A stretch of DNA of 64,000 bases from Toxotes chatareus (Eukaryota; Chordata; Actinopteri; Toxotidae). The notes under the pieces were generated by a model that had not been told where the DNA came from, did no database searches, and worked only from the letters and a program-made list of their open reading frames with translations. The stretch is from positions 16,510,501-16,574,500 of the forward strand of contig CM028889.1 in assembly GCA_016801885.1 (NCBI GenBank), read 5' to 3'. Both the position numbers and the translations under genes were made by a program. How positions within the stretch are numbered: the first letter of the stretch is position 1; each line of letters begins with the position of its first letter. This document shows positions 19,901-32,902 of the stretch, piece after piece.

Positions 19901-22900
19901 AGAATTTTTCACTCTGCTGTGATCAATACATAATGACCATGTGAAAGTGCAAGGCTGGTGGACAAACTAGTTGGCTGGACAAAACAAAGGTCCACTTGAT
20001 TGAAACAGCGCTGCAGATTAACCAGACCCTCTGTACATATTTGCTCAGAGGCATTAATCAACAGTGGATAGACTACTCTGAATAATAAGTAAGGTGATTA
20101 TACAGCATTGAAACGCAGCTCTTGTTCATGATTCTGGGCATGAGCTGGTTTACAAGCCACTTGTTGGCTGAAAGTGATATAACAACACCAACTGTGAAAC
20201 ACAATAGTAAATCAGAGCGTAATCAGTGTGTTTTATTTACTTTAAATTTTACACCTTCCATGAAAACATGATTTGATTAATGGCTTAATTTAGCATCTGC
20301 AAGAAATCAGAGACTGTTAAAAAAAAAAATAATAAAATAAAATGAAGCTAAAGAACAACATGTTAGTATTTGATTCAGAGTGTGCTGAATTTTAACTTAA
20401 TCAACAAATATGTCCAAATTGCTGTGCCATTAACTTTGATTTTTTTTTTTTTTTTTAACAAATAAATCTCTTGAGTGTGCCCTGAAATTTGACATGAATG
20501 ATATTTTGCTTCCCAAAAAAATGGATAATGGACAATGTTTTAGCAGCATCACTGCATCATGCAAGCTATGATTATCCTTGCATGAATTATGAAATATGTT
20601 ATTTTCTTAAGTAGTTATTGTATTAATGATTTCACGCCTGACATTATGCATTAAAGGAGATTCTTCCTAATGTTAGTGTGAGGGTGGCCGAGAAACCTGG
20701 TATAAAACAATGAGTTGCAGCAGTCTGGAGCAGTTCCCAATTCCATTTTATTTGTCAAAATGAGAGTTTTGCTCAGAAACACCAAGGTAAAAATTCACAT
20801 TGGGCAACCAGAAAGAGAAAAGCAAAAAAAAAGAAAAACAACAAAAAAAACCTCACATCTCAAGAAGAATCAAACTAATACACAACAAAAGAATTCACTC
20901 TAAACTGCCTTCCTAGCTACACTTGGTTTCTTCCCCTGTGAACCCCCCTATTTAACCAAATGGACCGCTCCAACCCAAGTTTGGCTGTTCCTGGTCTGAC
21001 AGAGGAAGAAGTGAAACAAAGGAGACAGGTGAACACAATTTAAATTCAATACACAATCATAATGCCTCTTCTCTTTTTCACCCCTTCATCCAAATGTTCA
21101 TACCACACACATCACCACCAACAGTTCACACCAGGATCAACATTCTGATAAAAAGAGTGAGACAGAGTGTGTAGTGCATGTGCCTTACTTTAGGGCACGG
21201 GGTCTCCCCATGACAGTTAGTATCTGGTCTAATTTTTTGGTAGCCACTGAAATATGTTCCACAGTTGACAGTCAGTATCATGAATTATTGTGTATTCACC
21301 TTTACCCAACAGCTGTCACCACAACTCATTTTATCTTTTAACACCCAGTGCAAACTGATTCACAGTGAAGGTAACAAAGACTGAATAAAAACACAGACAG
21401 CAGGCGCAGAACAATTTACTGTACTTGTAAAACATACAAACCTGCCAATCTAAGAGAAAGCACAGACTCATAATATCTATATAATTGGTACTGATTTGTA
21501 ATCTGACACCTTTCAGTACTAGTTGCTATTTGACAATGTGCATGATAATGAAAAGGTATCATTTTAGCACATCCTGTAATTAACTTCATGAATATATATT
21601 GGTTTGTAAGTTTTTCCAGCATCTTAGATTTTCACCTTTGCATCTAATCAACACCCTCAGCAGCAACTCAGTGTTATTAAGCCACAACCCAGGGAAAAAA
21701 AAAACTGCTGACTTATCCTTTCATAGTAACACCGCATTCCCTGCATACAAAAACGACTTTTTCTAACAAGTAAGCCAAATCTCTCAAGATAAAGTTGATG
21801 GATTGACACAGTGTCATTCTCAAAGTTCTTTGATGTCTCATACTGACTGACAATGATCGTTTTAAATCCGCCTCACGGGATTGCAGCGCTCGAAGTAATG
21901 GTGATAACTACTAATTGGGGTCATATACTCCATGCTTAATTCCCCTGCCTTCACAATATCCTGCACATGGTATCATGAGTCTGCTCAGAGTCAATCTGGA
22001 GAATCCATTACATCATTAGGAAAACGTTGACAGCAGTCAATTAATATTAGAACAGCCATGTGGTGTGATAACCACTTGTCTGACTTAAAATGTTTGCGAG
22101 TGAAAGTATTAGAAGGGATTAGGAAATTAATCTTGTAACAGTGCAAACAGGTGACAGGAAGTTCCTAGAACTCATTCCTAGAAAAATCAAACTGCAGAGT
22201 GGATTCAAATAAGTATCACACATTACAGCCCTTATTCAGTGTTTCAGTGTACTTGGCACGTAACCTTTTCTGCATGTCCTCCTGTCTTTCTTGTCCATAT
22301 TTTTCCTTTGATGATGAACATTTACTTTAGACAAAATGGAAAAGAGAGGCCTGAAGTTTCCATGTTTGTGAATCTGGCTAGAGTGAGCTCTCACTCACCG
22401 TGTTTTGTGGAAACTCTTTGTGTTTTATTTTTACTTTTCAATTTGACACTTCTGGTGGGTGGAGGGTTATCAATACCTGGCACTGGAAAAATGTTCTGGC
22501 CAACGGAACAAATATATAACATCTCAACTGCAGAAAATGAAGGCACAGCCTGACTAATATGATTGCCTGGTCCCAGTCGGGGTTAAAAATATCGAACTTG
22601 GCTCTGTTTGTGTATTTTCCTGTCCTATCTTTGTGAGGACCAATGAGTTCTAGACCAGCACAGTTCAGAACTTCTGGTCAAGTGGGAAGTTAAGGTTTTG
22701 ACTTCATAAAGTAAAACATTCATATGTTTTTTTCTTCTTTGTGGTTTTCTGTTTTGTGTTTGCTTGTTTCCAACGTGGACTGAAGCAGACTGGAGACTTT
22801 TCTTAGCCATGAATGACCTCTCTATGTGTTCTAATTCTGCATTCATGTTGATTGCTCACTGATATGGCACACCTGTCCTTCACTATATAGGTCACTCAGA

Positions 22901-22960
22901 TGGTTTGTGGTTCTTTCTCCTGAAGAAAGTGAAATATGCTGAAAATTTAAATGGTTGAAT

Positions 22961-23000
22961 TAAAACTAATGCCAGCACCTTAAAACTAATGCCAGCACCT
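22961..23000. repeat. Perfect 20-bp tandem duplication
   Basis: The 20-base unit TAAAACTAATGCCAGCACCT occurs twice back to back with no mismatch. Identity implies a recent duplication. Confidence 0.95.
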
Positions 23001-23965
23001 TACTAAAAGAGGTATGCATTTTCATTTAGCTCTTCTTTAAATTCTAAAGTTTTTGCAAACCTAATCATCACAGTGCTACTAACAGTGACCAAAAAAAATG
23101 TTTTCTGTCAGCATCTGTTGACAACCTCCACACTATCCTTAAGACTTGGCTGTCTCAGCAGCCCCAGAAATTTCTTCTGGGTCATTCACCTTATATCTTA
23201 GCCCTCTCAGTGTCCAAAACCTCCTTGATATCTTTGAATCACTGTCTTTCTTATCAAACACCTATGGCTATGTGGCTACCTTGATACTGTAGCTCCAAGC
23301 AATTTTTTTATTTAATTTTTTTTTTTTTTTCCAGAAGCATTGTACAAACTCTCCTCACAAGCTACGGGAGCAAAATCACAGAGGAAGCAGACCTGAATGA
23401 GAGCAAGAATTACAATATAACATAATATCTTGTAGTCTGTTTAAAGCAGCCATTTAAGGTCGATGTTATTACTTTGAGTGGAGCTGCTAATTAGTCTGAC
23501 ATCCAGGCTAATCGCACCATTGAGAACACCTTTGGAATGTAAACGCAAAGTAAATAGCCAGATAAGAACATTACCCATGGTAAGCAGAGAAACAATTCAA
23601 AATGAAAACTGCCCCTGGAAGACTGCAATTAGCATTAGATATATTTGTATCTGAAATTCACTGAAAACAACAAGTAAAGGTGTTAACCATTTTCACTGGA
23701 ATTTGAAAAACAGTACACACCTTGAAAAGCTTTGCCAGTTTGAGTTACATTGCTGCTAAAGCTTTGCTATTTTTTCTGTGTTGCACTATTGCAATAGGAC
23801 TTACCATTCACAAATACCATACTGTTTTCAATATTCAAGAGAAAGTAATTGACAGTTGAAGTATTTGTCTTGTGACCTGCAGCAAATTTTAGCTGTAAAT
23901 GTCTGCACGATGCTGAGGAATGAATGTAGCCAGTCCTCATAAGAACATGAATAAAAACTTGGTTG

Positions 23966-24039
23966 TGTGCATGTGAGCATGTGAGCATGTGAGCATGTGA
24001 GCGTGTGCATGTGAGCATGTGAGCATGTGAGCGTGTGCT
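23966..24039. repeat. GTGAGCAT minisatellite with higher-order period
   Basis: Units of GTGAGCAT are arranged in two blocks. Each block ends in a GTGAGCGT variant followed by GTGC. The pattern shows an 8-bp unit inside a larger repeat of about 30 bp. Minus-strand open frames here are artefacts of the repeat. Confidence 0.9.
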
Positions 24040-25046
24040 TGGAGCTGTCACAAGAACACAGATGATCAGGGAGGATCGGGTCACAGCGAGACCACAGAGA
24101 AAAGTGAAGAGGGGAAAGGGGGAGGTTAATGTGGAAATGAAGTGTCATTGTGTTTCACCTTCATTAGCCGGAGTCACCACACGTTCTCACCCGGCCTTAG
24201 TGTAGTTAACCACCTCAGCTGCTGCCTTGTATAATGACAAAGTGCAGTAAATGGAGAGAAACAGGGTGACACTCACCTTGAGAGGGAGTAGCTGCTGGAG
24301 AATATTATCCCTCATCAGTCTTTTATTAGCCTTTATCTTTATCACTGCCAATACTAAAGGAAAAAAAAACCTATAGTTTAGTTATTTCATGTTCTGATTC
24401 AAACTCAAGGATTAAGGTCATGGTCACTTTCTGCAGTAAAATACTTGTTGAAATAATAAAACAGTGCTTTGGTTTGGACCAAGATCTAAAATGTATTATG
24501 ATTTGTTGGTTTGCAGAGTTTTTCAGTGTTTAGTGTGACCTCCCAAGCCATAGTGTTTCAACATTTTTAAAGTGAGCTTCCTCTCTCTTCAGTCCAGTCA
24601 TACTCCATAAACATGAAGTGGTGGAAATTGTTGAAATTAGTAAATTGCCTATAAATGTGACTTTGAGTGTGTTTACTTGTCTTAGGTGTTAACTGCAACA
24701 GACTAGCAGCTGGTCCAGGATATTTTCCTGTCTTCTGGCTCAGTGTGGACTGCGACGGATGTGCACAGGATGAACCCTGGACAGACATAAGCAGGTAAAA
24801 AAATGTGTGAGTGGAAAAATGGCTGTGGTTTTATTTGTCGCTCAGTGTTTACATCTTTTCATCAAAATGCAGGTTTAAGTATATTTCTGCCTTTGTTAGG
24901 AAGGCAGCACATTGTACCGTGTGTCAATATTGAGCTTACAGAACCCAAAATCTGTATCTTAAGTTAAAAAAAAAACACATGACAGAGAAATGGTTCTACT
25001 ACTTTTAATTTGAAATTCAAGCTACTGTTAGAATATGGCAAAAGCT

Positions 25047-25205
25047 GGGGTGTCCAGTGGCTGAGTTGTTAAGATGCCTGCATGTTCCCTGGTCTCCTCC
25101 TGCTGTCATCCCCTCCTCATTCTCTCCTCATACTTTATGGTCCGATTTAAACTGTCAGCTGACCAATAGCTGGCAAAACCTAAGTATAAGTCTTCCAAAA
25201 ATGTT
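25047..25205 (+). mobile_element. Decayed tRNA-derived SINE
   Basis: GGGGTGTCCAGTGGCTGAG at the start resembles the A-box region of a common fish tRNA-derived SINE (typically GTCCAGTGGC...AGTGGTTAAGA). It is followed by GATGCCTGCATG, a CT-rich CTCCTCCTGCTGTCATCCCC stretch and a tail with CCAATAGCTGGCAAAACC, in the usual order for that family. The B box is deleted or too diverged to see. Short interspersed elements are copied by LINE enzymes and carry no gene. Family assignment is from memory. Confidence 0.5.
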
Positions 25206-28200
25206 ACTGAATTCAAAATTCATAGTCTAGAAACACAACACCAGAGGATTAGGTGTTCTTACTTGATTTTTTTTTTAAAAAAAGTGACAATCAAACAGAT
25301 ACATTTCTTTCTAAAACCCGCATTCAATATTTTGAAGGTAGTGTTTCATCTGCCATCAGCCTGTGGTAAACCATCAAGCCAATGTGTCTTTCTGAGTGTA
25401 TCTGGGAATATGCTGTATATGAAAATACCATCATTATTAAAATGTGTCACTTCATGACACCTGGATATTTGAGAAATATGAAGCTGTCATATTCTGCTGT
25501 GCATTTTGTTGACTGACCAATATCACAATGCTGAAATCTCTTCAGTCACTGTAGGCTGTACATCACCACAAGGCAGGATAAAGGACACTTCCCAAACTTT
25601 ACAGACAGGAAAACAATAACAGTTAAAAATCCAAAAAGATAAACATAAAGAAGACGTGACTGAGATAAATAACTAAGAGAACTGGCTACACAAGACCCAA
25701 ACAAGCAACTATAACAACAATAAAGCAGGCATCAAGTCATTGAGATGACATTGAGATACACGCAGACATGTTTAATGACGAGACCCGGCTTTCCCTTTTT
25801 GTACATTTATTTATCCTTTTTTTTATGCCAGGGCGTTTTATTGCTGCAGCTGTTGTTTTCCATGTCACTTCTATTAAGGAATCAGGAAGCATCCTCTCTC
25901 ATCATTGGAAACACTGACATCCCTGTGATTTATAATCTCTGTGAATGATTTGCAAAACATTCAATCTCTCTCTCTCTGTATAAGAAAGACTAATATAAAC
26001 CTCCTCATTTAAGGCGACCCATGGGATGTTTAGGACAAAATCTCTTTCAGTGAAATCACTGTAGGCTGAAGGCATGGTCTGCTGCTCTGGACCTGTTAGA
26101 GCATCATCATTAGCTGGTAGTTTTATTTAGGAAAAAGAGGGCTTTGTGGTGGCAAAGTTATGTTTCCCACAGTTATACAAGAAAGGTCTCTTTTTTCTTT
26201 GCATCAGTGCTGTGCATCATGAAACTGTAATAGGAAGAGTATTTCAAAATGACATGGAAATGTTTGTGTGGACAGATATGCAGACCTCGTCCTCAAGCTG
26301 CTGGGTATGTTTTTCTTTATTTGCATTGCCGCATAGATAAATCATTTGACACCTTTATAGTTTGTGCCATGGACTACAGAGAATTGCTTTTTCTGGAGGA
26401 ATGCAGTACCTTTGTGTACATAACTGTGTGTGAGTCGATTTATCATCAGACAGTAATTTAAGTAATTAGGGCAGTGATAAATCTAATTTTTAGCAAGGTT
26501 CGGGGACAAGTGTGCTGTTGAATAGACGTTCAAATAGTGTTTTATACAAAGTACAGCAGTATTTGCAGGCTGTAAATACTATTCATCTTTAGCCTTTTAG
26601 CTTTTTTTTTTTTTTAAACAAGTTTCAGGTGTGGTAACACCATCATTCGAAAAACATTTGCTTAGCTCCCAGCTTCACTTCACATTTAGTTTTGTCTCTT
26701 TATGCCTCTTTATTGTCCAGGAAAATTACTGAATACTAGAACGTTGTTCTATATAGAAGCAAGTGAGCACATTAGCTCAAGGGCTGTAACAAATGTGCCC
26801 TTTTTTTCCTGCCCTGTGTTTTAGAGGCAGTTCGTAGATACAACTGTCCTGATCTCCTCTGAGGCGTGCCCCAGATGAAACAAAGCATACACCTCAATAG
26901 GTCTCCATGGGACTGCCGGCTATCTAACTTGCTTTTGGAAGATTGACAAGTGAGCATTATTTTTCACAGGAAGGTGGCAGGCAGTCCCTCATGTGATACG
27001 GAGGCATGTGAAGGGCCGCTCTCTATCTTTTTCTCCATGTGTCTTTCTGTTTTTTTTTAACACCTCTGCTACTCAAACAGGCCTCTGAGCATTTAAATGA
27101 TCAGAATTCTGCAACATGGCTGTCTGCCCCCGTGCTGTCAAATTTAGACGGATATGTTTCAGCAAGTGAGAGCAGTAGACATGGATAATACACATACACT
27201 TACACAGGCCTGTACTCAGACACACTCACACACACACGCTTTTGCCCACAAGTCCATCGTCACTTCTCCAGACAGGCAAACGCCTCTCGGCATACCCGGC
27301 AGTTGAGCCGGGCAGAAAAGTGGAAAAATGTGCTCCTCAGTGGAGATGCAGTCAGTCATGCAGCTGTCCAAAACCAGCAGCTATCTGTTCAGCGAGAGAG
27401 GCAAGGGCAAAAGGCCAGAGTCTTCTTATTCAACTTTCACTCATTTGTCAGCTATAAAATCTAAAGCGAATAGTCTTTTATCATTCTGTGTTTCACAGGA
27501 AATAACTAAAATAAATAAATTGTTTTATTTAGATTCAAGGTGAGTATATTCACTGATATAATATCTTTTAAAATAGCGATTTATTGGTTTGAGGATAGTA
27601 GACCAAAGAAAATAGACCCCAGTAGGATTTGATAGACTAACATAAATATTTGTGTAGTTTGAGAGTATACAGAGTTTTAAGAAGCCGAGTTCTTTAAGAA
27701 CATATGTGACTATACCCAAAATTAGATGGTCAATTGTATCTTCAAACACAAATGTCCAATTATACACTACAGCCATATGACACAAGACAGCACAAATATG
27801 TACATGGATCTTAACTGGTAGCATTTGGATATTGCTGAGCACAGATGTCACTGTCAACACAGACTGATTAAAGCCGATAGGAAAATAAATAAGCTACAGG
27901 CAGTCATTGTTATTGACAACACATAGTGTGCCTCCAGTGAGCCAGAGCTTGCCAATTCTCAGGGAAAAAAAGCACAATTTAGTCGGCAAGGCTCGATCCG
28001 TCTACTTGCCTGCCTGCTGGCACTAAGGGGAATATGGCTTCCTCCTGTGCTCTTATCGCTTGTCATTTGAATAAAACATGTTTATGTTTCTATGCTAAAT
28101 AGTGGCATGTCCAGGAACTCATTTTAAGTGATGATGATCTGTCTAGATTCAGAGTAAATAAGAGAGTTGTACAAAATTAACACTGACAGAGAGCTGGACC

Positions 28201-29000
28201 AAGACAGTGGTTCAGCACAAACATGTCACGGCTGCAGTAGCGGGTGTCACCTTTCAGCAGTTAACCATTTTAAGTGATGAGACTGAACAGCGAACAAGGC
28301 AAGTATCCCTTTATTTTCAAGTGAATTTAATGAAACTTGGCACAATAAACAAATTCTGGGAGGCACGCTTGTGTCACAAGCAACTGATTTCATTTACAGA
28401 GCCAATAAGTCTTGTTTTTTCTCAAGTCAGACAGAGGAACAGAGAATGACACAGAGGAGCCAAGAATGACTGCATCTGCCTGCCCGCTCCTATATACATC
28501 AGTCTGAACAGAAATGCCTTGTGAAAAGTAGATACGCTCGCTGAGTGCTGCACTGCTGCCAGCACTGATCGATCTGGAAATGTTATCTTTTGGGTGATTT
28601 ATCTGGAGGCAGCTATTTTTGTCCGTATTTTTAAAATTATTATTCTAATACCTTAATGAAATCAAGAGCATCTTTCATATCTCACCTGGCTGAATTGAAT
28701 TTTGGCAAATGTAACACTGACCTGAGATAGTAGAGTGCATTTTAGTTCATTAGTACGTCTTTTTATATTATATCTCATGTATCTCGTGCATAATAATCAC
28801 AATTAGCATATTATCTAAAATACTGTTGTGGAGTTTAGGTGCAAATCTAATGGCAGGGAGCTGTGCCATGCCTAAATTTGCTCCAAATGGGATCCAGGTC
28901 TTGAGCTGACCCTGTCACCTGGAAAGGAAGTTAATAAATTGCCACAGAGCAATCTCCCCATATCTAGACGTGAAGCTTTTGCTGGTCAGCAGAACATGTG
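25206..29000. other. Intergenic DNA, no gene recognised
   Basis: AT-rich DNA with T runs (for example 26602-26615) and short CA stretches near 27219-27237. No exon, RNA gene or further mobile element was recognised. Confidence 0.65.
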
Positions 29001-29019
29001 TCTGCTTAAGCTGAGAGGT

Positions 29020-29270
29020 GTCACAACCTGCCTTCCTTGCCCCTTGCAAACAGACTGGAAAAAATTGACATATTGGTCACAAATAGTTTCATCTGGCGGG
29101 GAAATCCAATATCCCCAGGATATCTCTGGGAATCATCCGTTTCACCGTGTGCACGGGATTCAGAAGAGACCTCAGAGTCCTGAAGCAGGATATGTGAGCA
29201 TTATGATGGCTATGATACACAACATTGACATTCTGAAAACTGCCTGTTCTTTGGATTTTCACAGTGGTGA
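29020..29270 (+). mobile_element. Possible L1-type LINE reverse transcriptase fragment
   Basis: One frame at about 29035-29115 reads LPLANRLEKIDILVTNSFIW then RGNPIS. This resembles the segment after the RT domain of L1-like LINEs, where ...KKI..LISSFIW.GK.PRIS is typical. After a frameshift, 29162-29200 reads QKRPQSPEAGY, similar to the LQKPK..GG(L) that follows in L1. The copy is short and broken, with no ends or poly(A) tail. It could be chance, since only about 40 residues agree loosely. Confidence 0.4.
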
Positions 29271-29329
29271 AATTGAACAAATCAAATACACTGTATCTAG
29301 ACAGTGATCTAAATCCTCCGAGCCCTTTT

Positions 29330-31914
29330 CAAACTATTTGGATATGAGATGCATCACTAACTTTCTGCAGAAGTGCCTCCACATGTCATGCTGTTGACTT
29401 TGACCCTATTGAAACTGTCTAAAGGGATAGATTGAGTTTCACATAGTGGAAGAGTTCAATTTTGTGGGTGAATTGTGTTCTCCTCTGAAGTTTGGAAGTT
29501 AAAATCACTCCATGTAAATGGCTCTGTATTTGTTAGACTTAAATAAACAAGGAATACATTTTCTTGCATAAGCCTCATGCAACCAAGTGTTAAGTTTCAG
29601 ATCCATTGTAATGATTGTTGGCAGGGTTGAGGGTAGGGAACAGCTGTAAGCTCCCCATGTGTGCCCAACGAGCAGGCAAAGTATGTGTGTGGGAAGTATA
29701 TGCAAACACGAAGGATCCTTTCACTGCTGGCTGGCAAAAACGTCCTTCACAGAGTCTAATTCACAGATAGCCCACAAAGGAAGCAAGGTCTGACATGACT
29801 AATCTTCTAATTCTCTGACAAATAGATAATGTGTGGCACATAAAGGAAGGAGGAGGATTGAATCCAGTAGCTTTCGTGTTATGGATGAGAGCTATAATTG
29901 TCCTTTTTTTCTGTAGCTTCCAAGGCCATACTGATGAATCCAAGATGCAGCAAAATAGCTTAGGACAAGGTTACCAAGAATAATACTGCTCACAGATGCA
30001 ACTGCTAATGCAACACTGAGGGAAGCAAATGCTGCAATGAGATGGCTAAATTTGGGAAAAGTAGCTAAGACCTCAATCCATAAAAAGTGGTGTTATTCTG
30101 TTCTTTATTCAAGACTCTCAACATGGCACACTTCCTTGTTAGACGAAGATCAAAGACTTGGTGCTAATTAATATTGTGTTCAGGGGTGTACTTCACCTGG
30201 ATGAAAGGCGTGATGATTAGGAGTTTTCCTTGTTTTGTGTGGTGGAGGGGTGGAGGTACACTCAAAACATGTTGTGCAGACATGTTTACGAGTAAAAAAA
30301 AAAAAAAAAACATGTTTTAGTGGGTTTTTTAAGCCGTTTGATGATAAAAAATAGAAGCGTATAAAATTGTCATGTCATGAGTTAAGTATGGCTGAGAAGT
30401 GCTTCTTTGGCCTCAAGTATCTGAAGTTACAGTTTCAAGCACATAGTTAGAAAGCACTACGACTCAAAGATAACATTTTTTTTTAACCTTTTATCTAGGA
30501 AAAAAAATCTGTCTGTATTTAATATGCATATTGTCTGCTTTGAATATACCTCACTTTTCTAGTGTGAACACACTACAAAATCTGCTTAGAATCAGTAAAT
30601 TGTATGGATTTGGGACACGGAACTTGTGTTTGTATTTTCTGAAGCTTTTAGCATGAGTGACTTGTGACACCTGTGACACCTGATGGACACAATGACTGTT
30701 ACAGAGAGCTTTCAGTAACAGGAGAGTATCTCTAACCATCAGCCTGCCCTGTCACACATACAGAGCTATTAAATGTACACTGCCAACAAGGAGACATACA
30801 GCAAAAAAAAACATGAAAGCTCACACAGGCTGTGCAGCAGGTGACTTTTCTACATATCATTAGGCCATATGGAAACGTCTTTATACAAAAATATGCTGTA
30901 AGGAGAGAGACATTCATCACCCTGATTGTGTTATCTTCTGAGTCATGCGCTCATATGCTGCAAGACTATACCACACAGAAGCAAGGGGGAGGGAAAAAAA
31001 CATCCTCAATTTACAGCTGTGTCTCCCCTGCTGTGTTTGCATGTACAGCATCAATCCGTTCACAGTAGGGAATATATTACACAGTCAACACGCATGCAAA
31101 CAGAGAAACAAACATGCTCAATATACATATCAGAGATTTCAACCAATCCCTAATACAGCTGTGACTCCCCAGCGCTTTGTTTCTCTTTCTCTTTTCTTGT
31201 TCTTTCTTTCTTTCCCTCTTTGCATGTCTTTCTCCACATGTGTGATATGTCAAAGTCCTATTTCCATGTCTTGGCGCCACTTATACTCAAGGCAAGCACA
31301 GGGCGGTATGTGTTGATGATTGTCAGCAGTGGCCATTTATCATCTGTCAAGCTTCTGTCCTCTGAGGAGGTAAATACACCCAGTGAATTATGGTTGTTTT
31401 AGTCTGCAGGCGGAATCCCACATGACAGCCAGCAGAAGGCCGTGACAAAATCGTTTATGAGGAAATAGTTTATCATGGCCATGGTAAACATTGTCCATCA
31501 CATATGAGAAGAGCAATGGATCTATGACTTTGACGGCCAGAAACTTGAAGTGGAGACATTTGGGAGCAGGAGTGCAGGCATGAAAGATGTAATTTAACAT
31601 GATGCAGGGACAAGGAAAAAAAAAACACAACATAACCATCATGTTTTTGTTGTGTCTCATTTGTTCACTGTTGGATTCATCTGTGTGTGAATATTGGTGT
31701 ATCTGTCTTGAAAGTAGGGACAGAGAACGGTAGGGATTATAATTCATATCAAACTCAAAGCTGTGTTTTCCTCATCAAAGGGAGGACTGTTTGTGCAGCA
31801 TCAGTGTGCCCGGAGTTTCCACTTTACATGGATCAGAGATTTGAGAGACTTTTATTGTCTCAGATTTTTTGTTTTACTATTCAATTTCCTGTAATTTATC
31901 CAGTGTAATTCTAG
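29330..31914. other. Intergenic DNA, no gene recognised
   Basis: Contains an A17 run at 30294-30310 and a CT-rich tract near 31183-31220. No coding or RNA gene was recognised. Confidence 0.65.
30294..30310. repeat. A17 homopolymer
   Basis: Uninterrupted A run. There is no recognisable retroelement upstream to explain it as a poly(A) tail. Confidence 0.9.
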
Positions 31915-32410
31915 TCTAGAGAAAGACGTATTCAAATCCTTTATCCAAGAAAAAGTACAAATATTGCAACGTCAAATATGCTGTTTCATTCAGCAGTCCT
32001 TTATTCAAACATTTACTTAAGTAAAGTACAGTATTAGCAGCAAAATGTAGAAGTTTCAAAAGTAAAAGTTCTTATTATACAGAATGGCTTCTTCCAAAGT
32101 ATTCTTTGACATATATTATTATTTTTCTTACTATTATAGGTGCATTAAATGTAGCATATAAGTATTTTAATGCTGTAGTTGGTTAAAGTGGAGATCATTT
32201 TAACTACTGTATAGTGCTATGCACTTAAAGGTTATTATATATTTTGTATGTAAAATCAAGGTAACTAGACTATATCAGTCAGGTAAACATAGTGGAGTAA
32301 AAAGTATGAGGAGCATGAAATGGAAATTCTCAAGTATAGCACAAATACCTCAGATCCGTACTTAAGAACTATACCTGGGTAAATGTAGTGACATTCTACA
32401 AGTGAACTTA
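31915..32410 (+). mobile_element. MITE-like teleost repeat, copy 1 (degraded ends)
   Basis: The order of motifs matches an abundant palindromic fish repeat of about 500 bp. It starts with ATTCAAATCCTTTATC, then AAAAGTACAAATATTGCAA, AGCAGCAAAATGTAGAAG, GTAAAAGTTCTTATTATAC, AGAATGGC, the internal TTAACTACT, TAGTGGAGTAAAAAGTATGA, AAATGGAAATTCTCAAGTA and TACTTAAGAAC near the end. Canonical copies begin CAGTGGTGGAA and end with its complement; both ends are eroded here. The many AAGTAAAAGTA / TACTTAAGTA blocks make it partly self-complementary. It is non-coding and would need a transposase from elsewhere. Confidence 0.75.
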
Positions 32411-32870
32411 AAGTAAACATAGTCATTTGTGTGCACATACATACCACATGTACCTTGATGTTCAAAGTGCGGGTAGTGTGTCAAAGTGCAATTCACATGA
32501 ACATGACAATAACTTTAGAATTTCAATGTCATGTATAGAGAAGAAATTATTTCCATTTGAGGTTTGCTAAGCAGAGACCTGAACAATGATCCACTCTGTT
32601 TCTCGCTGAAGTGTAAGCCACATTCCTGGTGGAAAGTCTTTGAGCGGTTCAGCCAGATGGAAGGCGTATTGAAAAACAGGGGAGTGTGGGGGCACCAGGG
32701 CCAGTTCCACACCTCATCCAGCGGAGCGGGTCAGTCATTAACAGATTTGACCCCTCTTTTCCTGACTGCAAAGGCGAGTTCTGACCCGAGCCGCATTTCT
32801 CTACAAGCCCTCGGGTGTTCCCAGCAAATGGCCCCCAACATATGGTGAGATGTATGTGCCTGAAAACTGG

Positions 32871-32877
<7 letters not shown>

Positions 32878-32902
<25 letters not shown>
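32878..32902. repeat. A25 homopolymer
   Basis: Uninterrupted A run preceded by GGGTTTTTT, so the T6 and A25 stretches could pair. No retroelement was recognised upstream. Confidence 0.9.

Larger units (their letters stand above)
12206..20940. other. Intergenic DNA downstream of adgrl2, no gene recognised
   Basis: No exon, RNA gene or complete mobile element was recognised. The stretch holds a GTATN pentamer repeat (15046-15080), a near-perfect palindrome (16908-16933) and two blocks with enhancer-like composition (about 14440-14700 and 18380-18740). An 84-residue open frame at 15829-16083 lies in a locally GC-richer patch but matches nothing I know. The minus-strand open frame at 13405-13803 also has no recognisable product. 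Confidence 0.7.
20941..25046. other. Intergenic DNA, no gene recognised
   Basis: The stretch holds a short exon-like open frame (20942-21028), a 20-bp perfect tandem duplication (22961-23000), an enhancer-like block (about 23450-23660) and an 8-bp minisatellite (23966-24039). It has long A and T runs near 20440-20457 and 23315-23331. Nothing else was recognised. Confidence 0.65.
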
